In this document: positions 8,117-17,453 of the stretch, one piece after another
Numbering within the stretch: the first letter of the stretch is position 1
Layout: every line of letters starts with the position of its first letter
Assembly: GCA_017447875.1 (NCBI GenBank)
Contig: JAFSMP010000019.1
Span: 1 to 64,000 of the forward strand
DNA: 64,000 nucleotides
Source of the DNA: Paludibacteraceae bacterium
Lineage (GTDB): Bacteria > Bacteroidota > Bacteroidia > Bacteroidales > Paludibacteraceae
Direction: 5' to 3'
The notes under the pieces: generated by a model
Databases searched by the model: none
The model's input: only the letters and a program-made list of their open reading frames with translations
What the model was told of the DNA's origin: nothing
Translations under genes and position numbers: made by a program

Positions 8117-11100
8117 ATGAGAAACTTTTACAAAAATCTCAAAAGCGTTGTTCTTAGTCAAACAGAAGGGCAACAACCAAGGAACCTCCAAGGTATCTCT
8201 AAGTTATCTCTAAAGTTTACCCACATGCGCTATGCTATTTGCGTACTGATGATGCTTGTGATGGGAGTTGGAGAAATGTGGGGAGCAACTCGACATTTTT
8301 ATTCGAAGTGTGAAGTAAAAGCCAACCCGAGTGATGGTGGATATATCTATGTGGCCAAAAGCGCGCAAAGTTCATGGCCAAGAGATAGAGTAACCGATAG
8401 TTCTTCTCAAGACGAAGAAGTGTACAAGGTACTATCATCCAATTTACCTAGTTCGAAGGACTTTAAATTTTACGCATACGAAGAAGCCAAAAGCGGGTAT
8501 ACGTTTAAAGGGTGGGCAACAAGTGCATCAGCAAATTCAGGCTCAGCGTCATCATCAACTAATTGGGATGGAGTTGTATATAAATCATTAGCCTTTTATC
8601 CATTTACCGTATCTGCTACAAGCACGAGTTCTTCTAGTCCAACTACGAATACTTACTATGCTATTTATGCAGGTATTGTAAGTACATCGAATACAACTTC
8701 CGGCTCTATAGATTTTGAGGATGTAGATGTAAATGATACGAAAGAGATGACTTTTGTATTCAAACATGCTCATGCGGGAAAGATCTCCGGCACGAAGAGC
8801 GGAAGTCATCAGAGCGATTTTACGTTGAAGACATCCCTTCCGACCAATTCTACTACTCAAGCAAATTGCACGATTACTGTCGCATTCAAACCTTCTTGTG
8901 GTGGTTCACGTTCAGCTACTCTTACTTTGACAGGTGATAATGGTGGTTCGATGTCGATTAGTTTGAGTGGTAATGGTGTTCGTCATACACCGAGTATTTC
9001 TACAACAAACGGAAGTGTGAACGTATCGGTTGGTTCTACAGCAACACCTACAAACTTGAATGATCGTGTAACTTGCGATAATACGGATGGTGCAAAGACC
9101 TATACAAAGGCTAATAATTCAGATCCTGTAACTATTTCGGGCAGTAATTTCTCGGCTACAAAAGCCGGAGAGTATACAGTAAATGTGTCTGTTGCTCAGA
9201 CTTGTTATTATGCAACACAAACCGGTTCGTTTAAGATCACGGTAAACAGACTCGATCCGACTTTTACCGCAACTAATGGTGAAGTAAATGTATCCATAGA
9301 CGGGATCAATTCATCTTCTTTGAATCTGGCAGACAAGATTTCGTACGGAGGAAACGGAACAGTGTCTTATAAGGTGGTAAGTACCAATAAGGCGAACGCG
9401 ACTATTTCCGGTAGTTCGTTCTCTGCAACAGCTTGTGGAGATTATACTATCCGTGCGGTAGCCACTCAAACGGATCAGTATTTGAAAGATTCAGTAGAAT
9501 TCACCGTAAAGGTTAATAAGTTGCAGCCGACGTTTAGTTGGGCGATGACGGGAGCGAATGATCATATTTATGCGGGGGATGTGTTGACGAATGTAGCGCA
9601 GGCGAAGTATGGAGAGGCGAGTGTGAGTGGATTGACGTATACGTATAGTTCGGCTAATACGGACGTTGTGGTAGTAGATGCAGATAAGACGACACTTCGC
9701 GTACAATCGACCGGATTTACTACGGCACAAAATGTAACTATTTCTGTAAGTACAGAGGCGGACGATTATTATTTAGCAGGAAGTGACTCCCATACTTATT
9801 ATATCGAGCCGAAGCAGACACCGGAGTTCTATATGAGCGGGAAGGCTATTCCTGCTGAGAATGCGAAATGTTCTCTAATGATTGGTGATACGGTTCATTT
9901 CTCGTTTGATAAGGTAGATGAGTCGAAGTTCAGCACTCCGCAAAGTCCGACATACGTATCATATTTGCACAATAGTACGGATCATACGGGTGTATTGACT
10001 GCAACTACAGCCGGTGAAGAGACGATTTTGTTCTCGCAGACAGGTACGGCTTTGATTAACGCAGGTAGTCGTAGCGTACATGTATATGTATCGCGTCATC
10101 CGGTTAATTTGACGAAGGTACTGAATAACGGAACATGGAAAGTAGATAGCGTTTATACCGGCGCAGTATATTCGATTACTAATGGTGATGGTGTACACGC
10201 GTTGAATACGGTAAGCGTTACTTCGTCGGACGAGAAAGTGCTGAAGTATGAGGATGGTGGATGGAAAGCAGTAGGCGCCGGTACAGCTCGTTTGACTATT
10301 TCTCACGCCCAAACTGATTACTGGGCAGCAGAGAAGGACTCGGTCGAGATTACGGTTGAGAAGTATACGCCGGTGATTACATGGAATTTGGAGGCATCGT
10401 ATCCTTGGGGCGCGCAAGAGAACCAGCCGGTAGTGTCAAGCAATACAGAACTGCCGTTTAGTGTTGTTTCAGATCATCCTGAAATTGCTAACTATGTGAA
10501 CGGACGTGTAGAGGTATATAATACTACCGGTAGTGCTAAATTCACGCTCACACAAGCAGGTAACTACAAATGGAATGCGGCAAGTACTAATCTGACGAAG
10601 ACCATCAGCGTATATAAGCCACAGAACCATGTGCCGTTTACTCTTTCAAGCACCAACTATACTAATTTTAAGATTTCTAGTTCCTCCGATTGTAGTTGGG
10701 ATAATAATTGCTTTAAACTTGGAGATGGCGGTGTGAATGAGGATGATGACGAAGTGATTATTCATTTTACAGGAATACCCAAAACGCTGTCCTTTGATGT
10801 TCAGTTAGATAAAATTCTTGCATCACTTCCTGGTTTCCCTGATTGTTGGGTCTATGAGAGTGCCACCGGAGCGGATAATAGTTGGAGTGAGGTATGGTAC
10901 AGTGATAAGCGTGAAGAATATCAAAATGGTATAAGTAAAGATTTACAGCCATCTACTCGATACATTAAATTTAAGTACAACGGTTCTATCTATTGTAGAT
11001 ATAAGAATATCTCCGTCACCGAGCGCAAGGAGGTAACCGGCGCTAATACGGTGGACTTTGGAACTACCGATGCCGGTTCGGATCCAACGGAGAAGAGTAC

Positions 11101-14100
11101 GAACATTAATTGGTACAATGTCTATCCGTTGACGCTGACGATTGAGGGAACGAATGCAAGTCAGTTTACGATAGATAAAAGTTCTATCGAAGCAAAGACA
11201 GATAGTTTCTCGGAGAATATTCCGTTGAAATTGACGTATAAGCACAATAGAGCAGCGGTGAAGGACACGGCGACGCTGGTTATTTCGGATGGTACGACGA
11301 CGAAGAAGATAGGTTTGAAGGGTGTGACGAATAAGATTACTCCGGCTATTACATGGAAGGAGAACCTGACTCCGATGCAACGCGGTGTGGGTGTGAAGAA
11401 CCCGGCAACCTCTCCTGTTACGCTGACGTATAGTTCTACGGATTCGGAAGTAGTGAAGGTAATCGGTGATTCGATTGTTCCTCTGAAGAAAGGAACAGTT
11501 ACCATTACGGCTTCGTTCGATGGTACGAATGATGGTGTATATAACTCCACGAGCAGTACGAAAGATGTGGTTGTTACCGATGTGAAGGTACAGCATATTA
11601 ACTGGACGCAGAACTTCAAACGTCTGAAATGGACGGATAAGGAAGAGTTGTCAGATAAAAACACCGCTGATTTTGCGCTGGTAGCAACGGTTAGTTACTA
11701 TGATGTAGATAAGGAGGAGGAGATTACGATTGATCGTCCGATAACGTTTACGAGCAATAATGATGAGGTCGTACAAGTGCTGAATGGCACGACCCTGCAC
11801 GTAGTAGGAACAGGTACGACTACGCTCGAGGCGCATGTGGATGGAATCACAGATTCGCTATATGAGGCAACTGCTGTTCGCGATGTGATTGTTCGCGAGC
11901 CTTCGCTGGATTGCGAAACTTGGGTGTTAGAAGATAAGAGTGGCTCAATTAATACAATTGATTCCAAAGAATTTACACTGGACGGAGAAGCAGATTCGAT
12001 TTACTTTGATGCTTGGCGTGAACCAATTAAGGTAGTGATTGAATATTCAGCCGGAGACTTATATCTGGACGAAGTATACGAAAATGGCTCCACCAAGCAA
12101 ATATGGAATAATAGCACCGAAAAGAATAAAGCAAATTCGTATAAGGCGCCGTTAAGTCGCAATGCGAAGAAGGTACGTTTCTATACTCAGTTTGGCGCAC
12201 AAGGATACCATAAATTCTCGGGTGTTTATGCTCGCCGTGCGCGCTATGTGGAGTTTGAGGATGGAAAGGCTACGAAGAATGTCGCCTTTACCACCGAAGA
12301 CGCGAAACCGGGTGTAGCAAAAGAGAAGAGCGTCAAGGTGAAGTATTCGAATATCACCGACCAGTTGGAGTTCAAGATGAAGGGCGGTGAGAATAGCAAG
12401 TTCTCTGTGGTATCTCCTGCTGCAATTGGAAACGAGTGCGGTGACAAGGGAGAAGCAACGGTGACGATTAAGTTCCTATCGAACGATGTGGATACTTATA
12501 AGGATACCTTGTTGATTCAGAACTTGAACCAGACGGTGACCGTTTATCTGGAGGCAGAGGTGGACAAACATCATCAGCAGATTACATGGAATCCGGCAAC
12601 AACAGATTTGAAGACGACGGACAATGTGACGTTTGATGCTACTACAACGGGTTCGGCTGCAGGTTTGAGTGTTCGTTATAGCGTGACGGAAGGTTCGGAT
12701 GTGGCAAGTGTGAATGCAACGACCGGTGCACTGACGATTGTTAAAGACGGTTCGGTAACGATTCAGGTTGATGCAGATGGTGATGGTGCTACTTATTATG
12801 ACGCTGAGCCGGTAAGTAAGACCTTTACTATCAGCAAGGTAAAACCGACTATCACTACTGATCCGACGGCTGAGACGATGACGCTGCCGAATACCTCATT
12901 GGCAGAATGCGATCTGACAGACGGTGTGGCGAGTGTGGATGGTTCGTTTGATTGGGAGGATAAGACCATTGACGCTACCTATAATAATAGCGGTTATAAG
13001 GTAGTGTTCACTCCGGATAACACGAATTGGTATGACACGGCAAGTTGTGTGGTGGTTGTTCCGGTGAACAAACAGGCGAATGAGATCACGTGGAACTTCG
13101 ACGTGACGGAGATGTTCTGTAACGCACAATATGCGTTCACGGGTGAGAATGCAGCTACTGCTACCTGCGGCGAACCGGCGGTTTATTATGAGACATCCGA
13201 TGCGTCGATCGCTTATGTGGATGATGCGAAGAACTTAAAGATCATCAAGGGCGGTAGTGTGACGATTACTGCTAAGCAAGATGGTAATGGTACCTACGCA
13301 GCCGCTACGCCGGTTTCCAAGACTATTCTCATTAAGCGTTTTGCTCCGACGATTGTAACGATGCCGACGGTTGCCCCGATGAAGATCGGTCGTACGCTGT
13401 CCGATGCTTCCTTGACAGGCGGTAGAGCAGAGTTGAATAATATAAAGGTAGAAGGTGTGTTCGCTTGGGTAGATGGTAATACTACGGTGATGAATGAAGC
13501 AGGTACGTTTGAGAAACAAATTGTTTTTGCTCCGTCCAATACGAACTATTACGATTCGGTTTATGCGAAATTGAATGTAACGGTAGAGAAATATGCTCCG
13601 GTACTGTCGAACAACACCTTATCGGGTTCGACTATTACGTACGGTCAGGCGGTAAGCGCATCGACTATAGACGGTTCTATTACTGCGACGGATACGGTTA
13701 AGTTACCACATATAACGGTAGCTGGTAACGTAGTATGGAAGAATGCTTCTTCGACATATCCGGCAGCCGGAACTCCGTCTCACGCAACTGCTGTCTTTGT
13801 GCCGACGAACACCGATTGGTACAATGAGGTAGAGATTGAGAATGTGCCGTTGACGGTTAATCCTTCTTCCGAAGCCACTTATGCAGCTACCACGACGATC
13901 GTTTATGGTCAGCGTCTGTCGGAGGCAGTTCTAACGAATGCGACGACGGGTGTGTTTGGCGAAACGGTGAACGGTAGTGTCGCTTGGGCTGAAGACGTAG
14001 ATCAGACAGCGGCTCTTGCAATAGGTTCGCACAGTGTGGCTATTCGCTTTACCTCGAGTTCGAGCAACTATACAGACGGTGATGGCTTGTGTGCTGTGAC

Positions 14101-15682
14101 CGTACTGGAAGGCGTGGTATTCAAGGGTAATACGGGCGAAACCGGCAACTCTTGGAGCGAAGGAACCAACTGGCAAAATCAAAATATGCCGGGTACGAAT
14201 GACCGAGTGACGGTAGATGCCGATGTGGAAGTTTCCGGCACAGTGACGATTGGTGGTTTGACGATCAATGAGGGTAATACCGTTACCGTGAAGGATGGCG
14301 CTACACTTACCATCGGTGCCCAAGACTCCTATCTCCGCAACGTGTATGGTAACATCCACGTGGAGAATGGCGGACAACTGATTTGCGGAACTGGTGAGGT
14401 GAAGGTAAAAGACTTTATCTTGGACGCTTCGCTGACCGGATTGCTGAATGCGGATGATCCGGATTCGAACAAACCCGCTATGTCCGGACAAGTGACAGGA
14501 GAAACGGCGCTGAAGATTACAGGCGATGCGTACTTCGACTTGGCACTGGATGTAACGGGACAGTGTTCACCGGGTTGGTATGACTTCACGGTTCCGTTCC
14601 CGGTAGATGTGATGACGGGTGTGTCGCGATTCAACCGAAACACGGGCGAAGAATATACTATTCGCAATGAAGTGAACTATGCTATCATGGACTTCTCAGA
14701 GAGCCGTCGTGTAGAAAGCGGTTATGGTTGGAAGAAGTTCCGTGGCATTATGCAACCGGGTCAGTGCTACTCGATCACGATTGATTCATACGATAATGTC
14801 TATCGTTTCAAGAAGACCGCTACCGGTTCCTTCAACTACTCCACGTCAGAGTCTCTGGCTTATACTGAAGGAGATAACCCTGTTCGTGGTTGGAACGGTT
14901 TGGGTAACGGTACATTGAAGCATGTGAATCTGAGCGCTGATGGTATCAGTAAGGTACAGATTTATAACCACTCTTCTAATTCCTACACGGCGGTTGAAAT
15001 TGGAGATTATTCGTATGTGGTAGGTTCTTCCTATTTCGTACAAGCCTTAGCTCCTAATTCGGTCATTGAGTATAGTGCCGGAACCAAGGGAACCGATTAT
15101 TTGCGTGCTCCGCGTCGTGCTGCTGCAAGTGAGAACTCAGAGTTCAAGCTGTCGCTCACACGTGAGGGTAATACCAATGAATCTGATCGTCTCTATGTTG
15201 GCGCTTCGGAAGAGGCTACGGATAGTTATGAGGTAGGCCGCGACTTGACGAAGTTCGGTAACCCGACGGAATCGAAAGTAGCGCAAGTATGGGCAAATGC
15301 ATATGGTCTGAAGTTGTGTGACATTGATATGCCGCTGAATAACGATGCAGCTGAGTGTACGCTTGGATTGTTCGCGCCGCAGGCAAAGACCTATACGCTG
15401 TCTGTAGAGCGTGCTCCGGAAAATATGACCCTCTATCTGACCTATAACGGCAATGTTGTTTGGGATCTGACGATGAGTGCGTACGAGTTTGACCTAAGCA
15501 AGGGTACAACCGAAGGCTACGGTTTGCGTATTGAGCTCAAGAAGACTCCGGCTATCATGACCGGCGTAGATAATGCTGAGGCAGATGGTCAGAAGGCGCG
15601 TAAGGTGATCATTGATGACCAGATGTATATCATCACTCCGGAAGGCGCAATGTACAATGTAACGGGTAAATTTGTAAGATAA
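8117..15682 (+). CDS. Giant secreted Ig-repeat surface protein (2521 aa)
   Basis: A 2521-aa surface protein. The first ATG gives a 36-residue basic extension before a normal signal peptide (MRYAICVLMMLVMGVGEMWGA, split as M1-A20 and A21), so ATG 8225 is an alternative start; the extension carries a word-repeat stretch at 8190-8218. Choice-of-anchor D-like domains sit near residues 200-290, 975-1075 and 1380-1480, separated by BIG2/MBG-like modules. At ~2005-2110 (SWSEGTNWQNQNMPG, then LTINEGNTVTVKDGATL) there is a beta-solenoid-like strip. The rest is typical of the C-terminal part of Bacteroidales cell-surface proteins and ends ITPEGAMYNVTGKFVR, the shared tail. It is likely an adhesin or S-layer-like filament; ligand unknown. 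Confidence 0.87.
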   Translation: MRNFYKNLKSVVLSQTEGQQPRNLQGISKLSLKFTHMRYAICVLMMLVMGVGEMWGATRHFYSKCEVKANPSDGGYIYVAKSAQSSWPRDRVTDSSSQDEEVYKVLSSNLPSSKDFKFYAYEEAKSGYTFKGWATSASANSGSASSSTNWDGVVYKSLAFYPFTVSATSTSSSSPTTNTYYAIYAGIVSTSNTTSGSIDFEDVDVNDTKEMTFVFKHAHAGKISGTKSGSHQSDFTLKTSLPTNSTTQANCTITVAFKPSCGGSRSATLTLTGDNGGSMSISLSGNGVRHTPSISTTNGSVNVSVGSTATPTNLNDRVTCDNTDGAKTYTKANNSDPVTISGSNFSATKAGEYTVNVSVAQTCYYATQTGSFKITVNRLDPTFTATNGEVNVSIDGINSSSLNLADKISYGGNGTVSYKVVSTNKANATISGSSFSATACGDYTIRAVATQTDQYLKDSVEFTVKVNKLQPTFSWAMTGANDHIYAGDVLTNVAQAKYGEASVSGLTYTYSSANTDVVVVDADKTTLRVQSTGFTTAQNVTISVSTEADDYYLAGSDSHTYYIEPKQTPEFYMSGKAIPAENAKCSLMIGDTVHFSFDKVDESKFSTPQSPTYVSYLHNSTDHTGVLTATTAGEETILFSQTGTALINAGSRSVHVYVSRHPVNLTKVLNNGTWKVDSVYTGAVYSITNGDGVHALNTVSVTSSDEKVLKYEDGGWKAVGAGTARLTISHAQTDYWAAEKDSVEITVEKYTPVITWNLEASYPWGAQENQPVVSSNTELPFSVVSDHPEIANYVNGRVEVYNTTGSAKFTLTQAGNYKWNAASTNLTKTISVYKPQNHVPFTLSSTNYTNFKISSSSDCSWDNNCFKLGDGGVNEDDDEVIIHFTGIPKTLSFDVQLDKILASLPGFPDCWVYESATGADNSWSEVWYSDKREEYQNGISKDLQPSTRYIKFKYNGSIYCRYKNISVTERKEVTGANTVDFGTTDAGSDPTEKSTNINWYNVYPLTLTIEGTNASQFTIDKSSIEAKTDSFSENIPLKLTYKHNRAAVKDTATLVISDGTTTKKIGLKGVTNKITPAITWKENLTPMQRGVGVKNPATSPVTLTYSSTDSEVVKVIGDSIVPLKKGTVTITASFDGTNDGVYNSTSSTKDVVVTDVKVQHINWTQNFKRLKWTDKEELSDKNTADFALVATVSYYDVDKEEEITIDRPITFTSNNDEVVQVLNGTTLHVVGTGTTTLEAHVDGITDSLYEATAVRDVIVREPSLDCETWVLEDKSGSINTIDSKEFTLDGEADSIYFDAWREPIKVVIEYSAGDLYLDEVYENGSTKQIWNNSTEKNKANSYKAPLSRNAKKVRFYTQFGAQGYHKFSGVYARRARYVEFEDGKATKNVAFTTEDAKPGVAKEKSVKVKYSNITDQLEFKMKGGENSKFSVVSPAAIGNECGDKGEATVTIKFLSNDVDTYKDTLLIQNLNQTVTVYLEAEVDKHHQQITWNPATTDLKTTDNVTFDATTTGSAAGLSVRYSVTEGSDVASVNATTGALTIVKDGSVTIQVDADGDGATYYDAEPVSKTFTISKVKPTITTDPTAETMTLPNTSLAECDLTDGVASVDGSFDWEDKTIDATYNNSGYKVVFTPDNTNWYDTASCVVVVPVNKQANEITWNFDVTEMFCNAQYAFTGENAATATCGEPAVYYETSDASIAYVDDAKNLKIIKGGSVTITAKQDGNGTYAAATPVSKTILIKRFAPTIVTMPTVAPMKIGRTLSDASLTGGRAELNNIKVEGVFAWVDGNTTVMNEAGTFEKQIVFAPSNTNYYDSVYAKLNVTVEKYAPVLSNNTLSGSTITYGQAVSASTIDGSITATDTVKLPHITVAGNVVWKNASSTYPAAGTPSHATAVFVPTNTDWYNEVEIENVPLTVNPSSEATYAATTTIVYGQRLSEAVLTNATTGVFGETVNGSVAWAEDVDQTAALAIGSHSVAIRFTSSSSNYTDGDGLCAVTVLEGVVFKGNTGETGNSWSEGTNWQNQNMPGTNDRVTVDADVEVSGTVTIGGLTINEGNTVTVKDGATLTIGAQDSYLRNVYGNIHVENGGQLICGTGEVKVKDFILDASLTGLLNADDPDSNKPAMSGQVTGETALKITGDAYFDLALDVTGQCSPGWYDFTVPFPVDVMTGVSRFNRNTGEEYTIRNEVNYAIMDFSESRRVESGYGWKKFRGIMQPGQCYSITIDSYDNVYRFKKTATGSFNYSTSESLAYTEGDNPVRGWNGLGNGTLKHVNLSADGISKVQIYNHSSNSYTAVEIGDYSYVVGSSYFVQALAPNSVIEYSAGTKGTDYLRAPRRAAASENSEFKLSLTREGNTNESDRLYVGASEEATDSYEVGRDLTKFGNPTESKVAQVWANAYGLKLCDIDMPLNNDAAECTLGLFAPQAKTYTLSVERAPENMTLYLTYNGNVVWDLTMSAYEFDLSKGTTEGYGLRIELKKTPAIMTGVDNAEADGQKARKVIIDDQMYIITPEGAMYNVTGKFVR

Positions 15683-15725
15683 AGATACTATTTTATAAGA
15701 AATGCAGTATTTTTAATCGAAATAC

Positions 15726-15756
15726 TTGCATATGTCAGAAAAAAGCAGTACCTTTG
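15726..15756 (+). promoter_or_regulatory. Promoter of the 47-aa microprotein
   Basis: TTGCATATGTCA at 15726 and TACCTTTG at 15749-15756, 23 bases apart. The ATG at 15765 is only 9 bases after the -7 box, so the mRNA is expected to be leaderless or nearly so. An imperfect hairpin (AGTATTT with AAATACT) just upstream may end the preceding transcript. Confidence 0.8.
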
Positions 15757-15764
15757 CACTCCGA

Positions 15765-15908
15765 ATGAAAAAAGTATATTACATACCAACAATAGAGATC
15801 ATCCTTTTACAACCAGAAGTCGTGATGGATGGATGGGGGTCATTATCCGGAAGTGGAACTCATGGTCAATCCCAAGCTCCCAAGCGTCGCAAGACGGATG
15901 TGTTCTAA
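15765..15908 (+). CDS. 47-aa microprotein of a Bacteroidota small-peptide type
   Basis: The predicted peptide starts MKKVYYIPTIEIILLQPEVV, passes a Gly/Ser-rich stretch (DGWGSLSGSGTHG) and ends with KRRKTDVF. Short proteins opening M-K-K-x-Y-x-x-P-x-x-E-[IV] followed by a glycine-rich tail are common in Bacteroidota, with no established function known to me. A strong promoter and a strong terminator bracket it closely, which supports a real gene. An upstream in-frame ATG at 15732 lies inside the promoter and is rejected. It might be a secreted or precursor peptide; no modifying enzyme is adjacent. Confidence 0.65.
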   Translation: MKKVYYIPTIEIILLQPEVVMDGWGSLSGSGTHGQSQAPKRRKTDVF

Positions 15909-15929
15909 TCCGGTATAAGAGATACGAGA

Positions 15930-15954
15930 AAGGCTGCAACTTGCAGCCTTTTTT
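15930..15954 (+). terminator. Terminator after the microprotein
   Basis: AAGGCTGCAA (15930-15939) and TTGCAGCCTT (15941-15950) form a perfect stem, followed by T's. It lies 21 bases after the stop. Confidence 0.9.
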
Positions 15955-15960
15955 CGTACC

Positions 15961-16005
15961 ATGCGGCTTAAAAACAAAAATAAACCGCAAAAAATGCGGC
16001 TTAAA
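15961..16005. promoter_or_regulatory. Direct repeats upstream of the Fic promoter
   Basis: ATGCGGCTTAAA occurs at 15961-15972 and again at 15994-16005, with complementary ACCGCAAAAA and GCCGCAAAAG nearby. The second copy abuts the -33 element. Possible operator for autoregulation; this is inference. Confidence 0.45.
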
Positions 16006-16006
16006 T

Positions 16007-16037
16007 TTGCATATATGCCGCAAAAGTTGTATCTTTG
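16007..16037 (+). promoter_or_regulatory. Promoter of the Fic gene
   Basis: TTGCATATATGC at 16007 and TATCTTTG at 16030-16037, 23 bases from TTG to TA. It leaves about 45 bases of leader before ATG 16088. Confidence 0.75.
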
Positions 16038-16087
16038 CAGCGAATTTGATATGGTACATAGTAAATGATTAAATAGTAAATGGCTTT

Positions 16088-17368
16088 ATGTTTATTCACA
16101 AATTAGATAATTGGACGCAATTTGCTTGGAATCATGATGTTGTAGATGCTAAGTTAGCGGAAGTGTCGCAAGCCTTAGGATACATGCATGGAAGACTGAG
16201 CTTGATCGGTTTTGATGAGCAACTAAAAGCTACTGCGGAGAGTGTGACGCAAGATATTGTTTCGTCCTCGGAGATAGAGGGCGTCACGCTGAATACTCGT
16301 TCGGTACGTTCGTCTGTAGCGCGCCGTTTGGGTGTACCTTATGAAGATGTCAATGATACCATGTCGCATTACGTAGAAGGCATGGTGAGTGTATCATTAG
16401 ATGCTACGCGCAATTTCAAACAGCCGCTGACGAATGAGCGCCTCTTTGCATGGCACGGTGAATTATTCCCTCCGGAGCGCACACAAATCTATCGAATTGA
16501 TGTGGGGCAGTATCGTAAGGTAGGCATGCAGGTTGTGTCCGGAAACATGGGACGTGAGCGTGTATGCTATGAGGCGCCTGCTCCGGAACGTGTGCCGGCA
16601 GAGATGGAGCAGTTTATTGCTTGGTATAATAATCCTGATGTCCCCGCTACACCCCTTAAAGCAGCAATAGCACATTTCTGGTTCGTCTGTATCCACCCTT
16701 TTGATGATGGTAATGGTCGTATTACTCGTGCGTTGTCCGATATGATTTTGGCGCGTGCGGAAGATAGTAACCTGCGGTACTATAGTATGTCCAAAGCGAT
16801 TTATGCCGACCGTAAGAACTATTACCTGGAATTGGAGCGTGCACAACGTGGTACAGATATCACAAATTGGTTAATGTGGTTCTTGAATACCTTGTTAGTC
16901 GCAGTAAAGGACTCCGATACGGTGATTGGAAACGTGCTGAACAAGACCTATTTCTGGCATATCCATGAAGATATTGTATGCTCCGAGCGACAGAAGAAGG
17001 TACTCAATATATATCTTAGCGGGTATGATGGAAAATTGACGGCAAAGAATTGGGCAAAGTTGGCCGAGGTATCTTTGGATACTGCAAATCGCGATATTGC
17101 TGATTTGGTGGAGAAAAAAATGCTACGCCCTGTGCAAGGCAATGTGCGAAACATCGCGTATAATTTGGTGTATGACCCGCATAGTTCACTGCCGTTTGAG
17201 AACGTACATATCGAAGATAGCGAAGGACAGAAATACATCTGTATGACCTACAAGCAACAAACTTATCGTGAGCGCCTAACGGAAGGAGATTTGCAAGGTT
17301 TTGAGCAAGCAGAACGTACGATGGATGATTTGGCGTACAAGTATTTTGCTTATTTGACCTTACTTTAG
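16088..17368 (+). CDS. Fic-domain protein (DUF4172 type) with C-terminal winged helix
   Basis: A 426-aa Fic protein. The N-terminal region is DUF4172-like and contains the inhibitory motif SSEIEG (Ser60, Glu64), which in this class holds the enzyme off until the helix moves. The active-site loop HPFDDGNGRITRAL starts at His203 and keeps every catalytic residue, so AMP transfer (AMPylation, with possible deAMPylation) is expected. Residues ~320-390 look like a winged helix (LTAKNWAKLAEVSLDTANRD), suggesting DNA binding and autoregulation through the repeats at 15961-16005. No separate antitoxin gene is adjacent, as expected when the inhibitory helix is built in. Its stop overlaps the 67-bp repeat that flanks the DUF4143 gene. 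Confidence 0.93.
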   Translation: MFIHKLDNWTQFAWNHDVVDAKLAEVSQALGYMHGRLSLIGFDEQLKATAESVTQDIVSSSEIEGVTLNTRSVRSSVARRLGVPYEDVNDTMSHYVEGMVSVSLDATRNFKQPLTNERLFAWHGELFPPERTQIYRIDVGQYRKVGMQVVSGNMGRERVCYEAPAPERVPAEMEQFIAWYNNPDVPATPLKAAIAHFWFVCIHPFDDGNGRITRALSDMILARAEDSNLRYYSMSKAIYADRKNYYLELERAQRGTDITNWLMWFLNTLLVAVKDSDTVIGNVLNKTYFWHIHEDIVCSERQKKVLNIYLSGYDGKLTAKNWAKLAEVSLDTANRDIADLVEKKMLRPVQGNVRNIAYNLVYDPHSSLPFENVHIEDSEGQKYICMTYKQQTYRERLTEGDLQGFEQAERTMDDLAYKYFAYLTLL

Positions 17369-17432
17369 TCCTTTAGCCCATTTGCGAAGATAGATGAACC
17401 ACTCCTCGGCAGTTGTTGCTATGGGGTGGTTT
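17366..17432. repeat. 67-bp repeat, left copy
   Basis: Matches 19014-19080 at 63 of 67 positions. On the minus strand it encodes the last ~20 codons of the DUF4861 protein (ATTAEEWFIYLRKWAKGLK plus stop), here without the rest of a gene. The two copies bracket the DUF4143 ATPase and its promoter. Weaker similarity continues a few codons further. Confidence 0.9.
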
Positions 17433-17453
17433 GTATTATTTGGCGGGGTAGGA

